The position numbers and the translations under genes were made by a program. From NCBI GenBank assembly GCA_947652325.1, contig CANTCQ010000002.1, forward strand, positions 124,001 to 188,000: a DNA stretch of 64,000 nt, in the 5' to 3' direction. The notes under the pieces are model-generated. The model made no database searches. It was not told the origin of the DNA and was given only the letters and a program-made list of their open reading frames with translations. Of this stretch, positions 7,870 to 16,662 are shown piece by piece. Within the stretch, counting starts at the first letter, position 1; every line of letters starts with the position of its first letter. This stretch comes from an uncultured Mycoplasmatota bacterium. Lineage in GTDB: Bacteria; Bacillota_I; Bacilli_A; RF39; UBA660.

Positions 7870-8427
7870 ATGGCCAAGTATATTATTATAGGAATCGTAG
7901 TTGTAATTGTATTAATCATTTTATGGATAGTTGGTACTTATAATAAATTAGTAGTATTAAGAAACAGAGTGAAAGACCAATGGGCACAAATTGATGTACA
8001 ATTAAAAAGAAGATTTGATTTAATTCCTAATTTAGTAGAGACAGTAAAAGGATATGCAAAGCATGAAAGTGAAACTTTAGAAAATGTAATAAAAGCAAGA
8101 AATACTTTTTTAAGTGCAACGACTCCAGAAGCTGAGATGCAAGCGGATGGAGAACTTACCAAAGCGATTTCTAAATTATTTGCTTTAACAGAAAGTTATC
8201 CGGATTTAAAAGCAAATATAAACTTTATAGAATTACAAACGGAGTTACAAAAAACAGAAGAAAAAATTGCAAGTGCTAGACAATTTTATAATGATACTGT
8301 ATTATCATATAATAATAAAATTGAAATGATACCAAGTAATATCGTTGCATCTATGTTTAAATTTAAGCATCAAGCATTCTTTGAAGCTAAAGAAACAGAA
8401 AGAGAAAATGTACAAGTTAAATTTTAA
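7870..8427 (+). CDS. lemA: LemA family protein
   Basis: 185 residues, one N-terminal transmembrane helix (5-24) and a four-helix coiled domain. Motifs YNKLVVLRNRVKDQWAQIDVQLKRRFDLIPNLVETVK (cited in part: RFDLIPNLVETVKGYAKHE) and the C-terminal 'PSNIVASMFKFK..FFEA' are the LemA signature. Molecular function is unclear. The DUF2207 gene starts 41 bases downstream, a conserved pairing. AAAGGAGG ribosome site. Confidence 0.92.
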   Translation: MAKYIIIGIVVVIVLIILWIVGTYNKLVVLRNRVKDQWAQIDVQLKRRFDLIPNLVETVKGYAKHESETLENVIKARNTFLSATTPEAEMQADGELTKAISKLFALTESYPDLKANINFIELQTELQKTEEKIASARQFYNDTVLSYNNKIEMIPSNIVASMFKFKHQAFFEAKETERENVQVKF

Positions 8428-8467
8428 GCGAGTTGCTTAAAATTTTCTTTTATATAGGAGAGAGTTT

Positions 8468-10354
8468 ATGAAAAAAATAATAAGAATTTTAATTATTTTT
8501 GTATTATGTATGCCATTATTTACAAAAGCTGATGCAGTCAGTTATAATATTACAAACTATTACATAAATGCAGACATAGTAGAAAATGGAAATTTAAAAG
8601 TTACAGAATTAATTGTTTTAGATGGTACTTTTAATGGATATATTCGAGATATAGAATTTAAAAATAGTAGATTAGAAAATGAAGGTTATGAGAATAATCA
8701 AATTTACAATGCCAGTAACATAAAAATAGAAGACATTTCTGCTAAAAAAGTAAAAAATGTAACTTTTGATACCATAAACGAGAAAGACTTTATCTCTCTT
8801 ACTGAAAATAAATCTGCCAACGGTGGATATATTGCTAGTAAAATTATTAATGGAAATAGTTATAAAATGTATTTTAAAAGTAAAAATGAAAAAGTTGCTT
8901 TTAAAATAACATATCTACTTTCAGATGTATTGGTACTACACAAAGATATTGCAGAGCTTTATTGGACTTTTATCGGTACAGATTATGATGATAAGATAAA
9001 AGATTTACAAATTAAAGTGAATTTGCCTAAAAAAGATATTTCTGGAAATTTCCGTGTATGGGCCCATGGTGATATGACTGGAGAAATAAAAGCAATCAAT
9101 AACACTTATTTAATAGCAAATGTAAAAAATTTAAATGCACACGATAGTGTGGATATAAGAACAATTTTTGATGCTTCTTTACTAAACGAACATCTGGTTA
9201 CTAAAAAAACAGAAAATAAAGCTTTAGAAGGCATTGTCGAAGTGGAAACAAAAAGAGCAAATGAGCAAAATAAGAAAAGAGAACAAATAAAAAAAATGTA
9301 CTATGTTTTTGTAGGAGCAACCATTTTTTATTATATTGCTCTTATTATTACTTGGATTTATGTCTATATAAAATATGATAAAGAATACAAAAGTAATTTT
9401 ACAAATGAATACAATCGTGAATTTATTGAAGATTATAATGTAGAGGTAATCGACTATTTAATGCATAAGAATATTACACCAAATGCCATGAGTGCATCTA
9501 TTATGAACTTAATTTATAAAAAAGTAATTATAGTAGAGGAGATACCCACAGAAAAAAAGAACAAAGAATACAAATTTATTTTAAATGATAATCAAGATAA
9601 AATAAATGAAACAGAACAAATACTAATTGATTTTTTATTTACCAAAGTAGGACACGAAAATACTTTTACAAGTAAAGAATTAAAAAATTATGCAAAAAGT
9701 ACTGAAACATGCGAAAAATTCCAAAGTAGTTATACCTCTTGGAAAAATAAAGTAATTTGTGATGGAAAGAAGCAAAAATTTTATGAAACACATTATAAAC
9801 CTGCTGCTATGGGAGTTATATTTTTATTGATAGCGGTTATTTTAAATATTTTTTTAAGGATTATGAATGTTTATGTAACCATTACTTTCTTAACCACATT
9901 TATAGCAGTAGTTTTCTTAATTTATACATTAGTTTTTACAAAAAGAAGTAAAAAAGGAAACGACCATTATGTTCGCTGGAAAGCTTTTAAAAAATTCTTG
10001 CAGGATTTTGGGTCATTTAAGGAAAAAGAACTTCCAGAAATCATATTGTGGGAGCGGTATATGGTTTATGCTACTGTCTTTGGAATCGCTGAAAAAGTAG
10101 CTAAAACTATGAATGTGAAAATCAAAGAATTAGAAGCAAATGGTGTATATACAACTGGCTATTCTCCCACATTTAGTGATTGGTATTTCTTTCATTCCAT
10201 AAACAATGTATTTACAAATGCTATAAGTTTAAACAGTACTGCTATAACTTCTCTTCATGCAAATTCTTCTTCCTCTAGTGGAAGTGGATTTGGTGGAGGA
10301 TTTTCCTCTGGTGGAGGCTTTGGCGGAGGCGGAGGAGGCGGTCGAGGTTTCTAA
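8468..10354 (+). CDS. DUF2207 membrane protein with Gly/Ser-rich tail
   Basis: 628 residues: signal peptide (1-23, cleavage near TKADA), an extracytoplasmic beta domain (25-240, DUF2207: 'YWTFIGTDYDDKIKDLQI'), a transmembrane helix (about 278-302), a cytoplasmic winged-helix-like part (315-440), two further helices (445-490), and a C-terminal 'SGSGFGGGFSSGGGFGGGGGGG' low-complexity tail (only part quoted). This is the standard layout of the family partnered with LemA. The role is unknown, probably envelope related. It is followed by a terminator at 10367. Confidence 0.85.
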   Translation: MKKIIRILIIFVLCMPLFTKADAVSYNITNYYINADIVENGNLKVTELIVLDGTFNGYIRDIEFKNSRLENEGYENNQIYNASNIKIEDISAKKVKNVTFDTINEKDFISLTENKSANGGYIASKIINGNSYKMYFKSKNEKVAFKITYLLSDVLVLHKDIAELYWTFIGTDYDDKIKDLQIKVNLPKKDISGNFRVWAHGDMTGEIKAINNTYLIANVKNLNAHDSVDIRTIFDASLLNEHLVTKKTENKALEGIVEVETKRANEQNKKREQIKKMYYVFVGATIFYYIALIITWIYVYIKYDKEYKSNFTNEYNREFIEDYNVEVIDYLMHKNITPNAMSASIMNLIYKKVIIVEEIPTEKKNKEYKFILNDNQDKINETEQILIDFLFTKVGHENTFTSKELKNYAKSTETCEKFQSSYTSWKNKVICDGKKQKFYETHYKPAAMGVIFLLIAVILNIFLRIMNVYVTITFLTTFIAVVFLIYTLVFTKRSKKGNDHYVRWKAFKKFLQDFGSFKEKELPEIILWERYMVYATVFGIAEKVAKTMNVKIKELEANGVYTTGYSPTFSDWYFFHSINNVFTNAISLNSTAITSLHANSSSSSGSGFGGGFSSGGGFGGGGGGGRGF

Positions 10355-10366
10355 CCATAAAGAAAT

Positions 10367-10392
10367 GTATTCACAAAGGAATACTTTTTTTT
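10367..10392 (+). terminator. Terminator of lemA/DUF2207 unit
   Basis: GTATTC/GAATAC stem with a 6-base loop followed by T8. Confidence 0.75.
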
Positions 10393-10438
10393 ATGTTTTC
10401 TTTATGCTAAAATAACATCAAGAAGGCGGATTTTTAAA

Positions 10439-11071
10439 ATGCAAAAAGTAATCGATGGTATTCCAATTGAAATTATAATCATAAGAAAAAATAATAAAAA
10501 TATTTATCTACGTTTTAAAGAAGACAAAAAATTATACGCAACTTGTAATAAATGGGTAAGCGAAAAAGAAATAGAAAAGTTAATTGATATTAATAGTAAA
10601 AAAATAATCAAAATGTACGAAAGCATAGAAAAATCCACTTATAATGATTCTTTTTTCCATTATTTAGGAAAAAAATACACCATTTGTTATAATGAAATGA
10701 TAAAAAAACCTTATTTTGATATAGATTTAGTATATGCTAAAGATGAAAAAAGTATAAATAAATTTTATTTAGAAGAATGTAAACGTATTTTTGAAAATGA
10801 ACTAAATCGTATTTTACCGTACTTTGATAATATTCCTAAATTTATTCTGAAAATACGAAACATGAAAACAAGATGGGGTGTGAACAATAGAACCTCCAAA
10901 ACCATTACTTTAAATAGCGAGTTGTTAAAAAAAGAAATTGACCTTCTGGATTATGTAATTATTCATGAATTATGTCATTTTTATGAACCGAACCATAGTT
11001 TTAAATTTTGGGCACATGTTGAAAAATATTATCCCAAATATAAAGAGGCTAGAAAACGCTTAAGGAGTTGA
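10439..11071 (+). CDS. YgjP-like (M48/DUF45) metallopeptidase
   Basis: 210 residues. The C-terminal half has the zinc site HELCHFYEPNHSFKFW (HExxH plus a third His), preceded by 'MKTRWGVNNRTSKTITLNSELL', the family block (WGxxxxxxxI.LN). The N-terminal part matches the beta-rich lead of YgjP/DUF45 proteins. It is probably a cytosolic Zn-dependent peptidase; the substrate is unknown. It lies 4 bases from the next gene, forming an operon with the TrmH-like gene, rimM and trmD. An AGAAGG site precedes the ATG at 10 bases. Confidence 0.85.
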   Translation: MQKVIDGIPIEIIIIRKNNKNIYLRFKEDKKLYATCNKWVSEKEIEKLIDINSKKIIKMYESIEKSTYNDSFFHYLGKKYTICYNEMIKKPYFDIDLVYAKDEKSINKFYLEECKRIFENELNRILPYFDNIPKFILKIRNMKTRWGVNNRTSKTITLNSELLKKEIDLLDYVIIHELCHFYEPNHSFKFWAHVEKYYPKYKEARKRLRS

Positions 11072-11075
11072 TAAA

Positions 11076-11798
11076 ATGTTTATTGAATCATTACAAAATA
11101 AAAAAGTAAAAGAATGGTGCAAATTAAAAGAAAAAAAATATCGTGATGAAACAGGACTTTTTTTAATTGAAGGAGACCATTTAATTCTAGAAGCTGAAAA
11201 ATTGCAGGTTATAAAAGAAATCATATCCGTCAATAAAGAAAAGAAAGCAGACTTTTATGTGACAAAAGAAGTGATGCAAAAAATATCGAATCAAAAAAGT
11301 ATTTCCGAAAGTATTGCTATTTGCTATAAATTGAAAGAAGAAGAAATAGGAAGTAAGGTTTTAGTTTTAGATGGTATACAAGACCCAGGAAATTTAGGTA
11401 CCATTCTTCGTAGTGCAGTTGCTTTTTCTTTTGATACAGTTATTTTGAGTGAAGATACTGTTGATTTATATAATGATAAAACCATTCGTGCAACGGAAGG
11501 AATGCTTTTTAAAATAAGCATTATTAGAAAGAATATAGAAGAAACTTTAAATAAAATCCAAAAAGATTACGAAATTTATATAACAAATGTAAAAAATGGA
11601 GAAAACATCAAAAAAAGAAAAAGAAGTAAAAAATTTGTACTTGTGATAGGCAATGAAGGAAATGGGGTAAAAGAAAGTACGCAAAAATTTGCTACACATT
11701 TTATAAAGATTCCTATGAATTCGAATTGTGAATCGCTGAATGCTGGTGTTGCTGCAAGTATTTTGATGTATGAAATGGATAGTGATTGTGATGAGTAA
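11076..11798 (+). CDS. TrmH-family (SpoU) RNA 2'-O-methyltransferase
   Basis: 240 residues: an N-terminal L30e-like substrate-binding domain (1-90) followed by the trefoil-knot SpoU domain. The three motifs are visible: LVLDGIQDPGNLGTILRSA (motif 1), FVLVIGNEGNGV (motif 2), IKIPMNSNCESLNAGVAASILMYE (motif 3, cited in part). Likely a 23S rRNA or tRNA ribose methylase using S-adenosylmethionine. Its last codons overlap the rimM start by 8 bases, so it is translationally coupled. Confidence 0.88.
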   Translation: MFIESLQNKKVKEWCKLKEKKYRDETGLFLIEGDHLILEAEKLQVIKEIISVNKEKKADFYVTKEVMQKISNQKSISESIAICYKLKEEEIGSKVLVLDGIQDPGNLGTILRSAVAFSFDTVILSEDTVDLYNDKTIRATEGMLFKISIIRKNIEETLNKIQKDYEIYITNVKNGENIKKRKRSKKFVLVIGNEGNGVKESTQKFATHFIKIPMNSNCESLNAGVAASILMYEMDSDCDE

Positions 11799-12285
11799 AT
11801 ATATTACTTTAGGATGTATTGTAAATACTCATGGTATCAAAGGAGAACTTCGTATTCTTTCTAATTTTGAAAAAAAGGAAGAAGTTTTTAAACCTACTTT
11901 TCCTATTTATATTGGAGAAGAAAAACAAAAAGAAATCCTAAATTCTTATCGACATCATAAAGAATTTGAAATGATAACCTTAAAAAATTATACTAATATT
12001 AATGAAGTACTAAAATACAAAGGAAAAAAAGTATATATAAAAAAAGAAGATTTAAAATTAAAAGAAAATGAATTTTTGTATGAAGAACTGATTGGGCTTT
12101 CTGTTTTTGAACAAAAAGAAAAACTAGGCATAGTCGCAAATATTGTGTATAATAAATGCAACATTTTGTTATATGTAAAATCTTCGAAAAATTTCTATGT
12201 TCCTTTAAATTCAACTTTTATTAAAAATGTAAACTTAGAAGAACAAAAAATAGAAATAGAAGGTAGCAAAGGACTGAGAATATGA
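11791..12285 (+). CDS. rimM: Ribosome maturation factor RimM
   Basis: 164 residues from ATG 11791, which overlaps the end of the upstream methyltransferase; the longer in-frame start at 11770 lies inside that gene and adds residues not seen in the family. Opening 'YITLGCIVNTHGIKGELRI' is the RimM N-terminal signature, and a PRC-barrel domain follows (from about 88, 'LYEELIGLSVFEQKEKLG'). RimM helps 30S assembly by binding S19. Its stop overlaps trmD by 4 bases, the conserved rimM-trmD coupling. Confidence 0.93.
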   Translation: MSKYITLGCIVNTHGIKGELRILSNFEKKEEVFKPTFPIYIGEEKQKEILNSYRHHKEFEMITLKNYTNINEVLKYKGKKVYIKKEDLKLKENEFLYEELIGLSVFEQKEKLGIVANIVYNKCNILLYVKSSKNFYVPLNSTFIKNVNLEEQKIEIEGSKGLRI

Positions 12286-12941
12286 AAATAGATATTCTAA
12301 CACTTTTTCCCACTATGTTTGAAGGTTTTGTAAATGAATCCATTATTCATCGTGCTATTTTAAAAAAGGCAGTAGAGATACATACAATTAATTTTCGAGA
12401 CTTTTCTAAATTGAATAATAAACAAGTGGATGATACTCCATATGGCGGTGGTGGAGGAATGGTTTTACGACCAGAGCCTTTAATTGATGCTATAGAAAAA
12501 GTAAAAACAAAGAATTCCAAAGTAATATTATTATGTCCTCAAGGCATTCCTTTTAAACAAGAAAAAGCAAAAGAATTAAGTCATGAAAAGCATCTTGTAT
12601 TTGTTTGTGGACACTATGAAGGATTTGATGAGCGAATACGTACATTTGTAGATGAAGAAATATCCATTGGTGATTATATATTAACTGGCGGTGAACTTCC
12701 TGCAATGGTTATTTGTGATAGTATAATTCGATTACTTCCTGGTGTAATAAAAAATAATTCACATGAAAATGAATCGTTTAACAATCATTTACTTGATTAT
12801 CCTACCTATACAAAACCGCAAGAATATAAGGGACTAAGAGTACCAGATGTTTTAATAAGTGGAGACCATAAAAAAATAGCACAGTGGCGTAAAACAGAGC
12901 AAATAAAAAAAACGGAAGCAAAAAGAAAAGATATTTTATAG
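12282..12941 (+). CDS. trmD: tRNA (guanine-N1)-methyltransferase TrmD
   Basis: 219 residues. The SAM-binding deep-knot motifs are clear: TPYGGGGGMVLRPEPL, FVCGHYEGFDERI, IGDYILTGGELPAMV, and a C-terminal 'RKTEQIKKTEAKRKDI' block. It methylates G37 of tRNAs and prevents +1 frameshifting. Full length for the family. It overlaps rimM by 4 bases; rplS comes after two small unknown genes rather than directly as in most genomes. Confidence 0.95.
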   Translation: MKIDILTLFPTMFEGFVNESIIHRAILKKAVEIHTINFRDFSKLNNKQVDDTPYGGGGGMVLRPEPLIDAIEKVKTKNSKVILLCPQGIPFKQEKAKELSHEKHLVFVCGHYEGFDERIRTFVDEEISIGDYILTGGELPAMVICDSIIRLLPGVIKNNSHENESFNNHLLDYPTYTKPQEYKGLRVPDVLISGDHKKIAQWRKTEQIKKTEAKRKDIL

Positions 12942-12950
12942 GGTGAGTTT

Positions 12951-13397
12951 ATGGAAAATTATATCATAAAAAAGAAAAACAAAAATAAAAGGATTAGCAA
13001 ATTTAATTATGAAGAAGAAGGTTATCTTTTTAAGCCTAATATTAAAAGTGCAAATCTAATTAAAATAACTGGACTTCAATTAATGGATAAAAAAATGACT
13101 GTTCCTATTTTAAAACAAAAAATAAATAAATCTTTTCGAAAACTTGCTTCAATTATTTTACATATTTTAAACGAAGAAGATACGACAAGTGGAGATTGTG
13201 TAATAGCTTTAGATGAAATTAGCAAAGAAAAAGCTATATTAAGAAATAAATATAAAGAGTATTTAGAAAAAGAAAGTCTTGAAAAATATTTAAAACGTTT
13301 AAAAGTGTTAGAACAAGAAGTAAAAGAAAAAATAGTAACTCTTCGCATTTTAGAAGAAACACAAGAGCAAATTTTGGAAAAAGGTCGAGGAAGGTAA
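12951..13397 (+). CDS. Hypothetical coiled-coil protein
   Basis: 148 residues, strongly basic at the N-terminus (KKKNKNKRISKFNYEEEG), then a helical C-terminal half (90-148) with heptad-like Leu/Glu/Lys spacing predicted as a coiled coil. No signal peptide or membrane segment. It starts 9 bases after trmD with GGGTGAG as ribosome site, so it is probably in the same operon. I do not recognise the family. Its place between trmD and rplS suggests a translation-related or lineage-specific role, but nothing in the sequence proves it. Confidence 0.6.
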   Translation: MENYIIKKKNKNKRISKFNYEEEGYLFKPNIKSANLIKITGLQLMDKKMTVPILKQKINKSFRKLASIILHILNEEDTTSGDCVIALDEISKEKAILRNKYKEYLEKESLEKYLKRLKVLEQEVKEKIVTLRILEETQEQILEKGRGR

Positions 13398-13472
13398 AGC
13401 ATCTTTAAATTTAAAATTGACAAAAAATGAGGAATGTGTATAATATTTTTGTCGAAAAAGAGGTGAAATGAA

Positions 13473-13943
13473 ATGTCTATTAAAAGTAAAAAAACAACAA
13501 AAGAAAATAGTAAAAAAAGAAATTTAGTGGTTTGTTCTGCAGCTTTAGCAGCTCTTGTAATTGCAATGAGTTTTTATGAGGAAAGTTATGAATTGTATAA
13601 AATTGGTAGTAATATTACTTATGAAAAAGTAGATAGTGAAACCTATTTACTAAATCAAATAGAAGAAACGTTAATAGATGCTTATAAAAACAGGGCTGTA
13701 AAAACACCAAAAGATTTACAAATAGAAATTGAAAAAATGATAGAAACTTATGAAAAAAATAATGTTATACAAAGTGACTATATGGAAATGATGTTTGTAA
13801 AAATAAGAATGAGATTATCTTTAGATATTGATTCTGGTAAAAATATAGAAGAAATAGTTGGAAGAATAAAAGCATGTTTGGATGAAGTACGAATTATAAA
13901 AGAAGGAATTGTAGTAAATCCCGAAAAATTATTTTCTTTATAA
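13473..13943 (+). CDS. Hypothetical single-pass membrane protein
   Basis: 156 residues: basic N-terminus (about 1-20, KSKKTTKENSKKR), one transmembrane helix (22-39, LVVCSAALAALVIAMSF), then an acidic, helical extracytoplasmic part. No recognised domain. It has its own AGAGGTG ribosome site and a 75-base gap upstream with a TATAAT at 13438-13443, so it may be transcribed separately. Confidence 0.6.
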   Translation: MSIKSKKTTKENSKKRNLVVCSAALAALVIAMSFYEESYELYKIGSNITYEKVDSETYLLNQIEETLIDAYKNRAVKTPKDLQIEIEKMIETYEKNNVIQSDYMEMMFVKIRMRLSLDIDSGKNIEEIVGRIKACLDEVRIIKEGIVVNPEKLFSL

Positions 13944-14045
13944 GCAAAGAAAATATAATTCTTTTATTTTTCATATAATAAAATAGAAAAAAATACATTT
14001 GCATAATCTGTATTTTTTTGTTATAATAAATTTGCTTTTTAAGCA

Positions 14046-14074
14046 TGTAATCCGCTGATTTATTTATGATTACA
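14046..14074 (+). promoter_or_regulatory. rplS: Candidate L19 leader hairpin
   Basis: Perfect 7-bp inverted repeat TGTAATC/GATTACA around CGCTGATTTATTTAT, 25 bases before the rplS ATG. A structured L19 leader thought to mediate autoregulation is known in Bacillota; the position fits. Covariance with that family is not something I can test here. Confidence 0.45.
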
Positions 14075-14098
14075 GAAGATAAAGAAAGGAAGAAAAAA

Positions 14099-14461
14099 AT
14101 GGCTAATTTAGTTGATAAAATTAATAAAAAGCATATGAAACCAAACATTCCTGAATTTCGTGTTGGAGATATTGTAAGAGTAGATGTTTGGGTAAAAGAA
14201 GGAAAAAAAGAAAGAATTCAAGCCTTTGAAGGAATTGTAATTGCAAAAAAAGGCTCTGGTGTATCTGAAACATTTTCAGTACGTAAGAAAAGTGGAAGTG
14301 TAGGAGTAGTAAGAGTATTTCCTGTAAATGCTCCCACTATTGATAAAATTACAGTAGTGAAAAAAGGTATGGTGCGCCGTGCAAAACTTAACTTTATTAA
14401 AGGAATGCGTAAAGAATATAAAGTGAAAGAAAGAAATAGTAGTATGAAAGAAGCAGAATAA
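14099..14461 (+). CDS. rplS: 50S ribosomal protein L19
   Basis: 120 residues from ATG 14099 (GAAAGGAAG site 6 bases ahead); the in-frame ATG at 14066 lies inside the leader hairpin and is rejected. The family core is intact: IPEFRVGDIVRVDVWVKEG, RIQAFEGIVIAKKGSG, TFSVRKKSGSVGVVRVFPVNAPTI (cited in part), RRAKLNFIKG. L19 sits at the 30S-50S interface. A terminator overlaps its last codons. Confidence 0.96.
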   Translation: MANLVDKINKKHMKPNIPEFRVGDIVRVDVWVKEGKKERIQAFEGIVIAKKGSGVSETFSVRKKSGSVGVVRVFPVNAPTIDKITVVKKGMVRRAKLNFIKGMRKEYKVKERNSSMKEAE

Positions 14462-14475
14462 TATGCTTCTTTTTT
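14450..14475 (+). terminator. rplS: Terminator of rplS
   Basis: GAAGCA/TGCTTC stem spanning the stop codon, followed by T7. Confidence 0.8.
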
Positions 14476-14525
14476 AGTTTTATTACCTCTTGGTTTGTTG
14501 TATAATAAAGAAGAAAGGACAACAT

Positions 14526-15032
14526 ATGAAAGAAAAAGGATTAAAAAATGTAAAAGAAATACTACCTTATATTGTTATTTTACTTATAGTAATTGGGGTA
14601 AGAACTTTTATTGCTACTCCGATAAAAGTAAATGGAAGTTCAATGTATGATACTTTGGATGGAAAAGAATTTATGATATTAAATAAATTAGGGAAAATAG
14701 AGCGTTTTGATATAGTAGTAGTAGATGCTAATAATGATGAATTAATTAAAAGAGTATATGGGTTACCTGGTGAAAAAATTTCTATTGAAAATAATTCTAT
14801 TTATATAAATGGGAAAAAAATAGAAGATAAATATGCAAATGGAGAAACCAGTGAGTATGAAACAATTGTTTTAGGAGAAGATGAGTATTTTATTCTAGGA
14901 GATAATCGACCTATATCGTTAGATAGTAGAACAATTGGACCCGTAAAAAAGAAACAAATAAAGGGGACAGCCAATTTTATAATTTATCCATTCAATCGTT
15001 TTGGAATATTAGAAAAAAGAAATCAGAAATAA
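14526..15032 (+). CDS. lepB: Signal peptidase I
   Basis: 168 residues from ATG 14526 with a GAAAGGAC site. N-terminal membrane anchor (about 14-30), then the S26 peptidase core: catalytic Ser in KVNGSSMYDTL, catalytic Lys in ELIKRVYGLPGEKI, and the conserved 'YFILGDNRPISLDSRTIG' box. It removes signal peptides from exported proteins such as the secreted products at 58-62 kb. One membrane helix only, as usual for Bacillota SipS-type enzymes. TATAAT at 14500-14505 probably serves as its promoter. Confidence 0.93.
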   Translation: MKEKGLKNVKEILPYIVILLIVIGVRTFIATPIKVNGSSMYDTLDGKEFMILNKLGKIERFDIVVVDANNDELIKRVYGLPGEKISIENNSIYINGKKIEDKYANGETSEYETIVLGEDEYFILGDNRPISLDSRTIGPVKKKQIKGTANFIIYPFNRFGILEKRNQK

Positions 15033-15051
15033 TAAGGAAAGATGATATATA

Positions 15052-15693
15052 ATGACAAAATATATAAAACGTGAAGAAATAAATGATAATATTATTTTAG
15101 AAGTAGCTAATGCTTTGAAAAAAGGAAGATTAGTTGTATTCCCAACGGACACTGTGTATGGTATAGGAACCAATGCTTTTAACGTAAAATCATGTGAGAA
15201 AATTTATGAAGTCAAAAAAAGAGATAAATGTAAACCTTTAATCGTTTTAATAGCAGATATTTCAATGTTAAAAAATTTAGTTGAGAATATAAGTCCTTTG
15301 GAGCAAAAGTTGATAAATGCTTTTTGGCCAGGACCATTAACTATACTGTTTAAGAAAAAAAATGGTGTTTTCCCTGAAATTATATCATCAGTAAATGAAT
15401 ATATAGGAATTAGATGGATAAATAAAGGTATTTTATCTAAACTTATTCAATTATCAGGTATCCCAATTGTTGCTCCAAGTGCTAATCTTTCTGAAAGTTT
15501 TACAGGAACAAAAATGAAAAATATTATCAATGAACTGGAAGGAAAAGTAGATTATATTTTGGATTATGGAGATATAAAAGATGATAGTGTTTCTACAATT
15601 GTACAAGTAAAAGAGGAAAAAATTGTTGTGATAAGAAGAGGAAAAATAACTAATGAAGAGTTGGAAAAAATAATGCCATTAAATAAAATGTAA
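15052..15693 (+). CDS. tsaC: Threonylcarbamoyl-AMP synthase (TsaC/Sua5 family)
   Basis: 213 residues carrying the YrdC fold: LKKGRLVVFPTDTVYGIGTNAF at the start, 'YEVKKRDKCKPLIVLIAD', 'FWPGPLTILFKKK', 'GIPIVAPSANLSESFTGT', and 'STIVQVKEEKIVVIRRGKIT' at the C-terminus. It makes threonylcarbamoyl-adenylate from Thr, bicarbonate and ATP for t6A37 of tRNAs. Its length fits the short TsaC form without the Sua5 extension. It lies 19 bases after lepB. Confidence 0.92.
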   Translation: MTKYIKREEINDNIILEVANALKKGRLVVFPTDTVYGIGTNAFNVKSCEKIYEVKKRDKCKPLIVLIADISMLKNLVENISPLEQKLINAFWPGPLTILFKKKNGVFPEIISSVNEYIGIRWINKGILSKLIQLSGIPIVAPSANLSESFTGTKMKNIINELEGKVDYILDYGDIKDDSVSTIVQVKEEKIVVIRRGKITNEELEKIMPLNKM

Positions 15694-15765
15694 AAGTATA
15701 TAAAACATTAGATAATATAATGAAAGTCTTAGTATAAATTATTTATATTAAATAAAAAATTATTA

Positions 15766-15894
15766 TTAATGAAATGAAACTAGCCCACCAATTTTTAAAA
15801 AAACAATGAATAAAACAAATACATTAGTTATTAAAATCGCTACATAGACACCTTCTTGAAAATTTAAAAATAAAGAACAAGGTAAGATGAAAAG
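15766..15894 (-). pseudogene. Possible remnant of a membrane-protein gene
   Basis: In the 525-base gap 15694-16218 the only gene-like signal is a 42-codon open stretch on the minus strand, with no start, ending in a TAA. It translates to a hydrophobic C-terminal-like string (NFQEGVYVAILITNVFVLF, then LKIGGLVSFH). It looks like the tail of a polytopic membrane protein, but is too short to name. The rest of the gap is very AT-rich with nothing recognisable apart from the sepF promoter. Confidence 0.25.
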
Positions 15895-16153
15895 CTAGAA
15901 TTTTATGTTAATTTTCTCTCTATGCATTTTAAATTGTTAAAAAAGCTAAGTTTAATGTTTTAGAATTTATAAAATCAAAATGTATTGAAAGTAAAAAACG
16001 GTGAATATAAGTTGTAATATAAAATATAGTTGAAATTTTCCAATTTATGGCATTTTTTCTACACTAATAAAGTAAAAAATATGAATTAATAATAATAAAT
16101 ATATATATTTTTTTTATAATATTTTTTGTTTTTTTATTTTTTTTAAATTGTAA

Positions 16154-16182
16154 TTGAAAAATTATTTATTTTTTGTTATGAT
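16154..16182 (+). promoter_or_regulatory. sepF: Promoter of sepF
   Basis: TTGAAA, 17-base spacer, TATGAT; 36 bases ahead of the sepF ATG. Confidence 0.7.
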
Positions 16183-16218
16183 TATAAAGTAATAGACTAG
16201 GATGAAAGAAGGATAATA

Positions 16219-16626
16219 ATGGCTCTAAATAAATTAAAAAAGTTATTTGCAGATGATGAAGACAATTTAATGGGGACAGAAGATGAGTATTATGCTGTTA
16301 GTGAAGAAGATGCTTTAAAGGAAGCAGATAAAACGGGAAATAAAATGATTTTAATGGAGCCACGTGCTTATTCAGAAAGTCAACAAATAGCAGACCATTT
16401 GAAGAATAGAAATAGTGTTGTGGTAAATTTGAAACGAGTTACTTCTGCTCAGGCAAAACGAATTATTGATTTTTTAAGTGGTTGTATTTATTCTATTGGT
16501 GGAAAAATGCAAAAAATAGGTGTAGGAATTTATTTGTGTACTCCGAAAAATGTTAATATTCAAGGAAAAATTTCTGAGGATGCAGACAAACCAAAGAATG
16601 AAGAAGAATCAGAAATTGATTGGTAG
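16219..16626 (+). CDS. sepF: Cell division protein SepF
   Basis: 135 residues. The C-terminal SepF core is clear: ILMEPRAYSESQQIADHLKNRNSVVVNL (cited in part), 'AKRIIDFLSGCIYSIGGKMQKIG', 'GIYLCTPKNV'. The N-terminal stretch MALNKLKKLFADDED is the short amphipathic membrane-anchoring helix and acidic linker. SepF polymerises and tethers FtsZ to the membrane. It is followed by divIVA, the usual division-cluster order, though the rest of the ylm genes are absent. Confidence 0.92.
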   Translation: MALNKLKKLFADDEDNLMGTEDEYYAVSEEDALKEADKTGNKMILMEPRAYSESQQIADHLKNRNSVVVNLKRVTSAQAKRIIDFLSGCIYSIGGKMQKIGVGIYLCTPKNVNIQGKISEDADKPKNEEESEIDW

Positions 16627-16662
16627 TTTATCTTTTTAAAATCGGTTGAATTGAGGTGAAGT

